NCBI GenBank assembly: GCA_949358305.1
Contig: OX442315.1
Span: 24,330,427-24,394,426, forward strand
From: Strigamia acuminata
Lineage: Eukaryota; Arthropoda; Chilopoda; Geophilomorpha; Linotaeniidae
Direction of reading: 5' to 3'
Length of the DNA stretch: 64,000 nt
Part shown: positions 14,469 to 32,066 of the stretch, piece after piece
How positions within the stretch are numbered: position 1 is the stretch's first letter
How the letters are laid out: each line of letters opens with the position of its first letter
Program-made: the position numbers and the translations under genes
The notes under the pieces: generated by a model
What the model saw: only the letters and a program-made list of their open reading frames with translations
Told to the model about the DNA's origin: nothing
Database searches by the model: none

Positions 14469-15503
14469 ATGGCGATCAGTAAACGTACATTTCGAACTCA
14501 AGGTCCTACAAACCATTTAAAATGGGATCGACCTGGCGATCAAGGCAAAGGCAAAGGGACAAAGCCGCTTCCAGACCCAATAACTGTTCCACAGTTAGGC
14601 TCAATGATAGTTTTGTACCTATGCCGAAGAGTCGTATTCGTCAACACGCACGCTAAAGTTTGCATGTACATTGCAGCTCTCTTCTTTGGCTCCGTTATTT
14701 CCGACTTTATTCCACTACCACGGACTTACTTCGCCCAGAAATCAAATTTCTTAAACGTGTATTTTGTGAAATTAGGCTGGTTCTGGACAATCTTAATACT
14801 CGGTTTATTCATCCTGCTATCAAGTTACGTCTATAATTGTGGAGATAAGATTCAAGTACGCCGTCATTTGTCGCGCCTTTTGGTCGCGACGGTGTTTTGG
14901 TATTCGTGGACAAGCGTTTTCGTTTATTTGGAATCAGTGATCGGATTTTGCAGCGCCAAACCCGACGTGTATTTGAATAAGATGAGCTGTATCAAGAACG
15001 ACGCTCGCTGGTACGGTTTCGATATTTCTGGTCACGCTTTTATTCTTATCTACAGTGGCATGATCATATTGGAGGAAGTTAAATGCATGCGCGGCTGGGA
15101 AAGAATCGGCGAATTGATTCGGAATCATGATTTTGATCAAGATAGTCCCTTGAGACAACTGCAGGAAGACGAGTTAATAAGATTGAAAGTTTCGCACGAT
15201 CACTTGGGACCTTACGTGAAGTGGGCGTTTATAGCAGTGACTTTGCTAAGCATTTTGTGGGATTTTATGTTAATTTGGACAATTTTGTATTTTCATTCAA
15301 TGACACAGAAATTAGCTGGAGGTCTGTTGGCTATTTTTACGTGGTATATTACCTACCATGTTTGGTATAAGTACAACGATATATCACCAGGGTTACCTGG
15401 CAACGGACCATTCAAGTACACCGATACGAAATCGTTTGAAAGGCTGATTACAAAACGTCAATCATCTTCTACATCTTCCTCCCTGGGCAGGGACTCAACG
15501 TAA
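14469..15503 (+). CDS. FITM2: FITM2-like fat-storage-inducing membrane protein
   Basis: One uninterrupted exon of 344 residues, notable among intron-rich neighbours. Several hydrophobic membrane segments are visible (about residues 63-80, 103-122, 137-155, 189-202, 250-275, 283-298). The two hallmark motifs are GFDISGHAF (His189) and TWYITYHVWY (His297), matching the catalytic histidines of human FIT2 (His155 and His214). The family is an endoplasmic-reticulum acyl-CoA diphosphatase of the lipid-phosphatase fold that supports lipid-droplet budding and ER homeostasis. It is longer than human FIT2 (262) because of a basic N-terminal extension and an insert between the motifs. It shares a very short 130-bp upstream gap with PSME3IP1. 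Confidence 0.93.
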   Translation: MAISKRTFRTQGPTNHLKWDRPGDQGKGKGTKPLPDPITVPQLGSMIVLYLCRRVVFVNTHAKVCMYIAALFFGSVISDFIPLPRTYFAQKSNFLNVYFVKLGWFWTILILGLFILLSSYVYNCGDKIQVRRHLSRLLVATVFWYSWTSVFVYLESVIGFCSAKPDVYLNKMSCIKNDARWYGFDISGHAFILIYSGMIILEEVKCMRGWERIGELIRNHDFDQDSPLRQLQEDELIRLKVSHDHLGPYVKWAFIAVTLLSILWDFMLIWTILYFHSMTQKLAGGLLAIFTWYITYHVWYKYNDISPGLPGNGPFKYTDTKSFERLITKRQSSSTSSSLGRDST

Positions 15504-15823
15504 AACTTGAGCTGTTTTCAATCACCAAGGAGTGTTGCAATGCGTGTTTTTATAAAGATTTTTTTGGGTTTTTTTTACTTTCTCTCTTCTAAATTATGTA
15601 TATTGTACATTTTTTCACGTGTATTGTTAGTGCACATTAACTTATTATGGTTTGTATTGAGTTGAACCAATTTCAAACAATATATTTGTATCAAAACAAG
15701 TACAAATTTTAGTGTGTTAATATACAATTCTGAAAATAGTTATTGATGCATTAATTCCAAAAAAAATTATCACTGCTTAATGTACGTCCAGCTACATCGT
15801 CTATTTAGTTCGCTATTAACGTA
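15504..15823. other. convergent 3' UTRs of FITM2 and GDAP1
   Basis: An AT-rich 320-bp gap between two facing stop codons, with T- and A-rich tracts. I see no separate gene. Confidence 0.6.
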
Positions 15824-17137
15824 TTAATTTTTTAGTTTCTTGTAACATACAACCCCAACTGCTACTGCTGTAACAAGCACCATGGTGCCTACCAGGTAGG
15901 GCATCTGTTGTTTTAGCATTTCAACAGCATACATAAATTTATCGTAATTGGACACTGTTAGGCAAGCTCGTTTGTACGATTCCAAACTTCGCACTTTTTG
16001 AAAATACTTGGCCAGATGCGGCCTACGATCTTCGCCCCACCAACGATGAGCCAAACCCAACAAAAATAATCGGTTAAGCATAACCGACAGGCAAATGTCG
16101 GCCGCTGTAAATCGTTCACCAATTAGCCACATTTCGATTTCTTCTGCAATTATAAAATATAAATTAACACACGTTATGATTATAAAACGAAAAGGGATTT
16201 GTTACCTGTTGAATGAGATATTAATTCCGTTTCAACGTCGTCTAGGATTTTTGTTATTTTATCCATAATTCTGATCAATTCCTCTCTATTTTCCTGCTTT
16301 CTTCTTTTATCTTGAATTGCTGACAACTTTCTTTCGTAAGAGTCTTTGAGATCAGGATATTGAACCATCATTTCTTGAATAATTCCGAAACGACGGGTTC
16401 GAAGAGCTAAGAGACACCGTTTTCTTAATTGATGTTTAACAACGTTGGGTGGAGGAATTAGATTTTAATTTTACCTTTCATTCTATTTCGAATGAATTTT
16501 GGAAGTTTTGTATCTTGAGTAAATTCTTGGTGAAGTAAACATCCAATGGTCAAATCTTCGATTGGAATTTCGTCAATTATGTCTCGGAAGTATTTCACTT
16601 TGTAAGCCTCGTCGCTTCCCTTTTCAGGAAACAATCGAGGAGTATCACCTGATTAAATGTGCAGAAACATCGATAATTATGAGTCCATTTCAAATCCGAC
16701 TTTGACTTGCCATTGCTAAAGTTATCTTCTAAATAGTCGATAATTCTCGAGGAATCTGGAATCACTTTAACGCCATCCCTGAGAACAGGAACCTCGCCCT
16801 TTGGATTCAAACGAATGAACCACGGCTCGTATTGCTCGAATTTCGGTAGCTGGATTATGTGACTTCGAAAGGGCAAATGCTTCTCCACTAAAGCAAATAC
16901 TACCTACGGTAATATGTGCACAAAAAGAAAAGTAAGTTTTTTTTACAATACAAACGCCACATAAATCAAAGTAAAATTTAAAAAAATCAATGCCCGGTGT
17001 CTCAGAAACCTTTATAAAATTATTACCTTTTGTGAGTAAAACGACTGCTCATGATGGTAAAGCAGAAGTGAATTTCCATCATTGCTATATGAACTGGGTT
17101 TACCAACAATAGTCGCCATTTCTGAATTGTCTTGCAT
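15824..17137 (-). CDS. GDAP1: GDAP1-like mitochondrial outer-membrane GST-fold protein
   Basis: Reads from MQDNSEMATIVGKPSSYS at 17137 down to CYKKLKN. An N-terminal thioredoxin-like half (LYHHEQSFYSQK, EPWFIRLNPKGEVPVL, IIDYLEDNFSNG) is followed by a helical GST-C half (DTPRLFPEKGSDEAYKVKYF, WLIGERFTAADICLSVML) with the long alpha-loop typical of GDAP1. The C-terminus has one hydrophobic anchor (VGTMVLVTAVAVGVVCY) plus basic tail, the family's outer-mitochondrial tail anchor. Known role: mitochondrial fission and redox regulation; human mutations cause Charcot-Marie-Tooth neuropathy. The intron at 16649-16710 must use a GC donor (GCAAGT) to keep frame. It faces SIRT5 head-to-head. Confidence 0.92.
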
Positions 17138-17422
17138 ACTCTAAAAAAAAGGGAAGGTATCAGCTGTGATCGCGTTTTATCAATGTGCTCGTCACTGTAC
17201 TGTGCAGGAGGTTAGCTAATTAACGCTCCGTTGCTAAAAATTCATGCATCTCACGAATTTCGCGCAAGAAACCCGTAAGATAAGTAGAAGGTTGCTCCTC
17301 AAAGGTTTTCAGTTGCAATCTGGCTGAACGTCAGACCTAAAACCCCTGGCGGCACGGTTGGAAATTCCAAATTTCTTACGTTAGTCAAGAGTTGAGTTTC
17401 TCGCGAGTTTTACAAGTCAGTT
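17138..17422. promoter_or_regulatory. bidirectional promoter, GDAP1 / SIRT5
   Basis: 285 bp between two divergent start codons of mitochondrial-protein genes. No TATA box is seen. A shared promoter is inferred from distance alone. Confidence 0.5.
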
Positions 17423-18663
17423 ATGCGAGGTTTGCTTTTCAATTGTAATCGTTTAGTTACAATGTCATTACAATCCACTAAAAAGAGGCAAAGTTCTGAT
17501 TTAGCTGCGTTTCGAGCAATCGTTTCAAAAGCGCGGAATGTAGTGTTTTTGACTGGTGCTGGAGTAAGTGCTGAAAGTGGAGTGCCCACTTTTCGTGGAG
17601 CTGGTGGCTATTGGCGCCAGTATCAAGTGCAGGTAATTATAATTACGTGGTCATTAAGTCAGAATTTATATTCCCATTTCTCACGCAGGATCTGGCATCA
17701 CCGACTGCGTTTAGAGCAAGTCCGTCTCTCGTGTGGGAATTTTATCATTACAGACGAGAAGTTGTTAAAACAAAACAACCGAATAAAGTATACACACACA
17801 GTGGATTTAAAATACTTGCATTTTTAAGATTTATTTAGATATTTTTCTAGGCACATTTAGCAATTGCTCAATTTGAAGAGCGTTTTTCAAAAGAAAATAA
17901 AAATGTTTTTGTAGTGACACAAAATATCGATGAGCTTCATGCACGAGCTGGTTCAAAAAATATGATTGAACTTCACGGTAACATCAGCTGAGAAATTCTT
18001 GAATGAAATATACGGTTACTTTAAAACTATAATTGATTCAAATCATAGGGTCGCTTTTTAAAACGCAGTGTACTAGATGCCAGCATGTAGCGCAAAATTA
18101 CGATAGTCCAATCTGCGAGGCATTAGCAGGGAGAGGGTAATTTGATTTGATTTATTTTTTTATTGTTTTAAAATGCTTTTTGTAAACAGTGCCCCCGATA
18201 AAGATATGCCCGATGCCCGCATTGCCGTAGAAGAATTGCCAAAGTGCACCGAATTAAATTGTGGCGGCCTGTTGCGACCTTATGTTGTTTGGTTCGGGGA
18301 ATCCTTGGACCCTGAAGTACTGAGTAAAGCGGAAGCGGTGTTAGATCAGTGTGACCTGTGTCTTGTAGTAAGTCATCATTTATCCTGAAGTTGGATAACT
18401 TGTACATCTAAAATTTTTGTTCATGTTTTTAAGGTTGGGACTTCAGCAATCGTGTATCCTGCTGCAATGTTTGCACCCCAAGTGGCTGCTCGGGGCATAC
18501 CGGTTGCCGAGTTCAATATTGAACCAACACCAAACACACTAAACTCTGAGTAATTAAATTCGTGAACAAAGTGAACACCATAAACTAATGAAATGTTTTA
18601 TATTTTAGCTTTTATTTCGAAGGTCCTTGTGGCTCAACTTTACCACCAGCATTGACGCTTTAG
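17423..18663 (+). CDS. SIRT5: SIRT5, class III lysine deacylase
   Basis: Seven exons start [19 protein letters not shown] and end [10 protein letters not shown]. Sirtuin core motifs are intact: [15 protein letters not shown] (NAD loop), [12 protein letters not shown], catalytic histidine in IELHGSLF, zinc cysteines (CTRC and later C..NCGG), [10 protein letters not shown] and [27 protein letters not shown] carries the Tyr and Arg pair that lets SIRT5 accept acidic acyl groups, so desuccinylase, demalonylase and deglutarylase activity is expected. The basic, acid-free first 16 residues look like a mitochondrial presequence. Exon joins QVQ/DLAS, PNK/AHLA, LHG/SLF, RG/APDK, LV/VGTS and NS/DFYF were checked for frame. 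The stop is 18 bp from that of NUDCD1. Confidence 0.95.
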
Positions 18664-18681
18664 GCCGGGAGAAACTTTACA

Positions 18682-20996
18682 CTATAAATCAATTTCTACA
18701 TGAATTGCGAACAGAGTATTTTTTGTGAGGAGAAAAACATTATTTGTCGATGCGTGAATGCCAATTATTTCATCGGGCGAATCCAAATTGATGACCTGTT
18801 GCCTCGCTACTGAAGCATTTTGGATGCCGTTCCGACGATTTCTTATTTGCGAAATGACCGGCCGATGATACACATATATGTGGCGTCGAGTGTCACTAAC
18901 AATGGCAAAAGCCCCGTTCGGTGAACAAGTAGAGAATTTTCTGTTCTCTTTGGAAGCTTGAACGTAACCCAACGCGTTCAACGTTAACACATGTGAGAAA
19001 TTGTGTCCGTTGTCCGGCTGCCATATCAATCCATCCACATCGTGTCGTGTGCAAAATGCTGGCAACTTGTCGGGAGACAAAATCACACTGAATAACCACT
19101 GATTACCCGATAAGTTTATCTGAAATAAAATATTTTCTAATTAGTGTAAAATATTAAATTTAAATGAGATTAGATTTTTTCACTTACTCGAGCTGAGATT
19201 TTGTGCGTTTCACTGTCGTACATGGACAAATTAAAGCAATCAGACGGGAATGCGTCACATTCTTCTAACTGATAAGGATCAAATGGAGGATTAGAATCAA
19301 ACAATTGCTGAAAATAGGAAATAGCAACATATTAACAGTTATTAAATGCAATCATTGTTCTGCAACACTGATTTAACGCTAGAATTCTTACTGCTGGCAT
19401 CAGATTTTCAACTTGATCGTTCAATAGTGATTGCCACGTTACATCAACTGTCAATTTCATCAATTTAATTATCAGTCTGAAAATATTGTATGAAATTAGG
19501 TCGACTGTTTGTGACTACATTTGGATACGTTACTTGTTATCCTCTAGAGTCATAGTGCTGTTTTCGGGATCAACTTTTTCAAACAGTTCTCCTTGAAGTG
19601 AAATGGATCCGTCAGCGGTGGTAACATTCAAATGGGACGAAGTAACAACAAATTTAACGTCGTCCTTATTAAATGTAGGTGCCACTTCGTAGGTTATCGT
19701 TACACTAGTCTCAGTTTGGTTCCATTCATAATTTTTAGCTTTAAAGAAATAAGTAAAAGTTGTTTTAGCCTTTCTGCACCTTGCACTGAAAATTTCAGTA
19801 CAAGTTGCAGAAAGGTTAGAAAATAATTTGGACTAGTAGTTCGTTACCCATCAATTTAACTTCAATAGGCTTTTCTTTTTTTTCTATTGGTTTACGTGAA
19901 TCAAAGATGAATTCAAATTGGTGACTGCTGACTACCATTACGTTATTATCGTTAAGGGCTGCAAATTCAACAGGGCCGACTCCAGCTAATTGCTTTTTGT
20001 GTTTTACTGACCACATGCCAACCGCATCTGAAAATATTATTCAACTTTATTTAAAAATTACGCTTAAAATTGTACAATTAAGAACCTGTTGCAAGGGTTA
20101 CCCAAGTTAAAATGGTAAGAAAAGGAGTTTTCGTTACATCGTGAGGACGATTTGTAATGTCTTTACTATCCTCAGCATTCAACATCAAACAATCAATTTC
20201 CAACTCCGTAGTTAGCCTCGAATGAACAATAACAAACGGTTTTTTTTCTTGCTCCATTACGGTACTAAAGACAATCTAAAATTTCAATCATTGATTAGTA
20301 ATTAATCCATGGATCCATTATTTATTTATTTTTGGATCATAACCTTCCATTGCTGAGACGAACTCCTGTCATCAGTCATAACTAAAAATAAAGTGCCGCG
20401 CCCATCAGAAATGACTAACTGGTGAGGTGACGTGAAATGAATGCTCTCATTATATTCGCCTGTCAGCTGGCATTCGTTTGGAATGTGCAGAACGACATGA
20501 GAATCTTCAAATCCAAAGTCCTAGAATTAGAAGAGTGACCTCATTACTTTTACGTCAATGCAACATAGTTTGTGCGATAAATCTTACATCGAATTTAACT
20601 TGATTGATGAATTGACGCTCTGTAACGTAATACAGGTAATTCTCATACCACGGGTCACTGTACAATCTAAAATAAAAAATATTAGCAATTAGCATAATAC
20701 TACCACAACTATTTTCAATAAATATAAAAATGTGTCTATTTGCCTGTTTTGTAATCCGAATATTCGAAAATGTTGCAGCGTAAACTGCGAGTCTGTTTGT
20801 TCCGCTTGACATATTACTGAAATTTAATTACATTTGTACACTAAATAGGAAGCCAAAGGGTCCGTAAAATAGTACCTGAGTTTATTTTATGATGATAAGT
20901 AGGTAAAGGATCCAATGATAATTTATATCCTTCAAATTGGGGATTAAGCAAACTGCGGTCAGGACGAAGGCAAATGGTTGGATTAACAGCCGCCAT
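18682..20996 (-). CDS. NUDCD1: NUDCD1 (NudC domain-containing protein 1)
   Basis: Roughly nine exons, from MAAVNPTICLRPDRSLLNP at 20996 to LFAIHVEIDL. The opening LLNPQFEGYKLSLDPLP and second exon (DSQFTLQHFRIFGLQN, then SDPWYENYLYYVTERQ) match NUDCD1 closely. A CS domain of NudC type lies in the middle (about 19,500-19,850). The last third includes LPAFCTRHDVDGLIWQPD and LNALGYVQASKENRKF, the family's conserved C-terminal propeller-like region. The family shares the CS/HSP20-like fold and is thought to act as a co-chaperone; the human form (CML66) is a tumour antigen linked to COPI. Its 3' end meets SIRT5 and its 5' end sits 354 bp from the end of the polymerase gene. Confidence 0.9.
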
Positions 20997-21350
20997 TTGT
21001 AACAAAAATTCTTAACGAACCACAGATGGCGCTCACGTATAAAATCTCGATAAATGTCTCGAAAATATCGCAATTGGACAGTATAATAATTGTAACTAAC
21101 AACTACTGCAATTTATGGATAAATTTATGGATAAATAAATAAAAAACTTGGCACGACTGGCTATGATAAGAAGCGACTTGTCAGTGCTTATAATATTGTA
21201 AACTATAAGTTCTACTCTTGAATAGAGATAAAATAAACACTGAAACATAGGTTTTCACCACCTTTTATTAAAACACAAATTGAACTTTTTTTCCAGTAAA
21301 AAAAATAAACAAAAACAATCAATATCAATTCCTCCTAACGACGAAACCAA
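20997..21350. other. gap between NUDCD1 start and POLR2A stop
   Basis: 354 bp, AT-rich, holding the NUDCD1 promoter and the polymerase 3' UTR (both genes are on minus). No further gene seen. Confidence 0.5.
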
Positions 21351-28092
<6,742 letters not shown>

Positions 28093-28263
28093 ATTAAAAT
28101 TATTTAATATCTACGACTCGATATTCTCGTAATTACAGGCTTTAATTTAATTGTTTTCAAATTCTTGTGAAAAAGAAAACTAGTTTGGAAACCAAAGGCG
28201 ACAAAAGACGAACGACGATGCCGACTTCTAATTAAGAATACAGAACATGGTGTATGAAGACCA

Positions 28264-28271
28264 CTTATATA
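28264..28271 (-). promoter_or_regulatory. possible TATA box of POLR2A
   Basis: Reads TATATAAG on the minus strand, about 175 bp upstream of the polymerase start codon. Its use depends on the 5' UTR length, which is not known here. Confidence 0.3.
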
Positions 28272-28750
28272 CCGCACCCAAAATTAATGCGGAATACATC
28301 CACTTGGTGTTTTCATTAACGGCTAATAAACGTGACCAATCACGTAATTTCCGACTGTCCACGATTAATAAACGTCCTCGTCCTTTTCAACTGATTTTCG
28401 ATAACATCTAGCAGAAATTGGAATAATTTTAGATCAATTCTCCCGGAAATTTGTGTTTTCAGATGCTGAAAAATTAATCCTTTGAAATAAATTTATTTAT
28501 TCTTATTACATGTTTTCTTCAATATTTACATTTTCAGCATTGTCTTTAAATCACTGTAAATTCTTGTTCTTTTTTTTGTTTGTTTAACAAAAGTACGACA
28601 AAATCGATCTCTCACTACTAGTAAGAAAAGAAAATACATCGATTGCTTCGTTTCTCGTTCATTTTCCTTCATTCTTTTCGTTTTGGTGACAAATTTTCTC
28701 CAACTTTTTCGTTTAGAAAATAACCGCATATTAAATTGATAATCAGCGTG

Positions 28751-28927
28751 TTATTTCGTCAAGTGGGGAATAAACTCCTCGTACACACAGGCCGCTGCAG
28801 CTTCTTCCTCCTAAGTTTAATTTAATAATTTATCAAAATTATAAGACAAAGCCAGAATTAATTTAATTTACCATTTTCTTTTGTGCTTCCAGGTTTGATT
28901 TCTTTCCAATTCAAACTTCTTATTTCC
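28751..28927 (-). pseudogene. U2SURP (SR140)-like N-terminal fragment
   Basis: Two exon-like blocks with correct splice borders, 28872-28927 and 28751-28810, join in frame to IGKKSNLEAQKKMEEEAAA followed by ACVYEEFIPHLTK and a stop. This resembles the N-terminal part of the U2 snRNP-associated SURP protein, where a SIGK-type motif is followed by a KKxEEEAAA..YEEF segment. Just upstream of IGKK the same frame has TGA and TAA stops, and nothing downstream continues the family's RRM, SURP or CID domains. It is therefore best read as a broken duplicate. The match is short and partly low-complexity, so it could also be chance or part of an unknown small gene. Confidence 0.4.
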
Positions 28928-29076
28928 CTAAAGTGCATTATAAACTTAGTAAATTTCAATTAATAAAAAATTAACGAAAATTATCCATTTTATACAAAAA
29001 GCAGTAGGTATTTGTTTACTTTGTTAGAGAAAGACAAAAGTCGCTGGCATCCTTTCATGATGAGGTGAAGAAGATG

Positions 29077-29098
29077 CGCTCTCTCTCTCTCTGCTCTC
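29077..29098. repeat. CT microsatellite
   Basis: A run of CT dinucleotides (GA on the minus strand) with one interruption, upstream of POLR2A. Confidence 0.7.
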
Positions 29099-29389
29099 TA
29101 CCTTGTTACGGATTGAGACGAACTCTAGCGGATATTCTCCCAACCTTGAAACTGCCGGCTGGTGACAACTAGTTGCATAGATATGTAGCATCGCAGATCG
29201 CAGACTACGGGGAGAACAGAAGTAACTACCATAGTGTCTTCTACCCAAGATTCCATTAAATTGTTGTTGTTTTTCACAAATAAACACAATTCTTGTTCGA
29301 AGAAATTTTCGAAAAACGAGAGCTTTTATGACACAATAAAAACAAAGAATTTTAAAGCGAAATAACTTTTTTTTTAAATTTAAAAAATA

Positions 29390-30542
29390 CTACATGCTTT
29401 TCATATGATTTAAAATAAAAGTATGAGTCTCATTATAAATTTCATCAACGTGGTTCAAACCACAATTCCCGTCCAATACTAAAACAGGAGCCGGCACAGG
29501 AAAATACTTTTTTACCAACCACTCTTCATGCAATTGATGCAAGGTTTCTAAGAAAGGAATCATAATAGAGCGTTCTTCTGGACGAGCCCTTGAAACAATG
29601 CGCCTGTAAACAGTCTCTGGCGATGTTTTCAAATATACTACATCAAAAATACCAAATTGAAATGAAAGAACCAATTTTCTAACTAGCGCTTACCAATTAA
29701 ATCAACGTTTGTATTTGTGTTTTTGATGAGCCACTGAAACCATTGGTCCAGGACTAGATGCTCAGCAGTAGGCATTTTCCCACATCGAAACAAATTCTCT
29801 ACAAAACAATATCTTGCACTGTAGATAGATCGCTCCATCATCTTCACTGGAGAACGCTAATTCAGAGAACAATTAATTTGTTTATGTAATTACAAATGAA
29901 CTTTAGAGAAACCTGTTTTTGATTATGAAGTTCAACCATCGTGTACTGAACGTAAGTTTGGAATGTGAGACTCCATCGGAAAGGGTCTTTGTACATTAGA
30001 TCCTAAATTTGAATTTACAAATAAAATATTTAGAAAATTTATTATAAAAGTCAGAAAAACATTACCAATAAGTTGTGACCCTTGAGATTGCGCCATTGAT
30101 TTACCGGTTCTGAGTAAATCTAAAAGAATAATCGTAATGGTAACAAAATGATTTGTTTGCTTATTTATGAAACCAAATCACCTCAATGTCCTTGTTTTTA
30201 GAAAAATAATTTAACATAGTGGTCTTCCCACATCCTATGTTTCCTTCTACAACCACCTCGTAAGAAGAGATTAAATTATCGCTAGTTCATTCAACGTTCA
30301 TTTAATAAATTATACTTACAGTGAATGGTTTGCCATGTGGTTTCGCCCGTTTTAGCAAATTAACTTTGTTCTGAATAGTATCAATTAGTTGTTCCTTTGA
30401 AGTTAGCTGGCTTCCACGCGTTGAACCAATAGCTTCACCTACAGTTGTAAAAATATCTATGTAATTTTAAACTTGTCAGTCAGTTGTGCGTCAATTTACC
30501 TATCCTGTTCAAGAGCTTAAAGGCGCCTTCAGCGAGCTTCAT
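29390..30542 (-). CDS. dnk: deoxynucleoside kinase (dNK/TK2 family)
   Basis: Multi-exon gene from MKLAEGAFKLLNRIGEAIGS at 30542 to ILNHMKSM. It has the P-loop GNIGCGKTTML, the YSEPVNQWRN substrate motif, the ERSIYSARY (DRS/ERS) motif, LDQWFQWL, and the arginine-rich LID RARPEERS. This order marks the dNK/TK2/dGK kinase family; length (about 250 residues) fits. Role: phosphorylates deoxynucleosides in the salvage of DNA precursors; insects typically have one broad-specificity enzyme. The first intron follows NRIG, and the 56-bp intron at 29638-29693 joins DLI to VYLKTS. The amphipathic start could serve as a mitochondrial presequence. It is divergent from the DHRS4-like gene. Confidence 0.93.
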
Positions 30543-30800
30543 GACTAGCGCTTGACGAGCATGAACTCACACAGTTTACTTCGTTGTCCGAGACGGAATA
30601 TTTATTAGTTTATACTAATATAAAGTTATTAATATTAGCAGCATATTTTTCCTTATTCTACAAAAATTGGAAACAAGTGCGCCATGTGAACGGATACCTT
30701 CCGTAAATGAGTTGGTGGCGCCACCACACCACGAATGTGGGCAGTCATTTTGTATCCACCTTTTTTTTATCATTTATAATTTCGATGGTCTTGCTTAGCG
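30543..30800. promoter_or_regulatory. bidirectional promoter, dNK / DHRS4
   Basis: 258 bp between divergent start codons. It includes a GGTGGCGCCACC-type palindrome near 30716-30727. Sharing is inferred from spacing. Confidence 0.5.
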
Positions 30801-32063
30801 ATGAATTATCTCAAAACCGTACTCACTCTAAAATCAACAATTGCGAACAATACAATGACGAGTATTAGATGGGCTCAAACAAGTTCTGCCGTCACCAAGC
30901 GCCTAAGCGGAAAGATTGCCATAGTTACTGCTTCAACTAAAGGGTTAGACATATTTAATTAAGTTTAATTTTTAAAGGTGTCATAGCGTATTTTTCTAGA
31001 ATCGGATTGGCAACAGCTGACCGTCTTGCGCAGGAGGGAGCTCGTGTCATTATCAGCAGCAGAAATCAAAATAATGTGAAAGCAGCCGTAGAAACCCTCA
31101 GACGACGAGGACTTGACGTGAATGGAATCGTTTGTCACGTCAGCAAACAAGAAGACAGAACAAAACTTATTCAAAAAGTGAGTTTTAAACAAGTACTCTT
31201 TCTAATTAAAAAATTTGATTTCATAATTTCTAGGCGCTTGATCTAGGAGGAAAAATTGACATTTTCATATCCAATGCAGCTGCTAATCCAACAGCTGGTC
31301 ACGTGCTAGATGTAAGCAAATGTGTTTGAAAAATGAACAAATTTGCAAATATTTATTTTATATTTAGACAGAAGAAGGGGCATGGGATAAAATATTCGAC
31401 GTCAATGTAAAATCTGCATTTTTGATGAGTAAAGAAATTCTACCACATTTAGCAGAAGGGTGAGATTGCCATAAAAATAAAACGTTTTAGAATGTACACT
31501 TATTGTTTATTTTGCTTTGGGAAGAGGATGTATTGTCTACGTCTCATCAATTTCAGGATTACAGCTTTTTCCAGTAAGTTTCCACGTGATAAAAGTTGAA
31601 ACTTTTTTTTTTTATAAATTTCTTATTTCTTAGATGATCGCAACTTATTCCATCAGTAAATCTGCACTTTGTGCCTTGAGTAGAGCAGTGGCAGCCCAAT
31701 GTGCGCCACTAGGAATTCGAGCAAATTGTGTTTCGCCAGGCATCGTCAAAACTGACTTCAGCAGCGTCGTAAGACAATATTTACTCATTAAAATTTAATT
31801 TTTATTAATTTCTACACTGTGAACTTCAGATATGGCAAAATAACGATGGAAATGATCAATTGATGTCTTCAATTCCAATGAACAGGTAATTGATTGCACG
31901 GTACTAAAAATTAATCAAATATTATAATCGGAGTTATTTTTATTACAGGATTGCTGAGCCTCATGAAGTAGCAGGATTGATCGCATTTTTATGTTCAGAT
32001 GATGCGTCGTATATTACCGGAGAAAATTATGTAGTGGCGGGAGGAATGCCGTCCCGTCTTTGA
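30801..32063 (+). CDS. DHRS4: DHRS4-like short-chain dehydrogenase/reductase
   Basis: About seven exons, [19 protein letters not shown] to the C-terminal GGMPSRL. Classical SDR features: cofactor loop TASTKGIGLATA, NADPH-type arginine in [14 protein letters not shown] (NNAG-like), active-site serine in VYVSSISG, catalytic YSISK, and [11 protein letters not shown]. The final SRL is a peroxisomal PTS1 signal, as in vertebrate DHRS4. The basic, acid-free N-terminus could add mitochondrial targeting. Known activity of the family: NADPH-dependent reduction of retinal and other carbonyls. Its stop codon is only 3 bp from that of the convergent TP53RK gene, so the two transcripts must overlap at their 3' ends. 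Confidence 0.93.
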
Positions 32064-32066
32064 TTC

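Larger units (their letters stand above)
28093..29389. other. gap between POLR2A and the deoxynucleoside kinase
   Basis: 1.3 kb of mostly AT-rich DNA. It contains the POLR2A promoter, a decayed U2SURP-like fragment at 28751-28927, and a CT microsatellite at about 29077-29098. No intact gene is supported. Confidence 0.5.
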
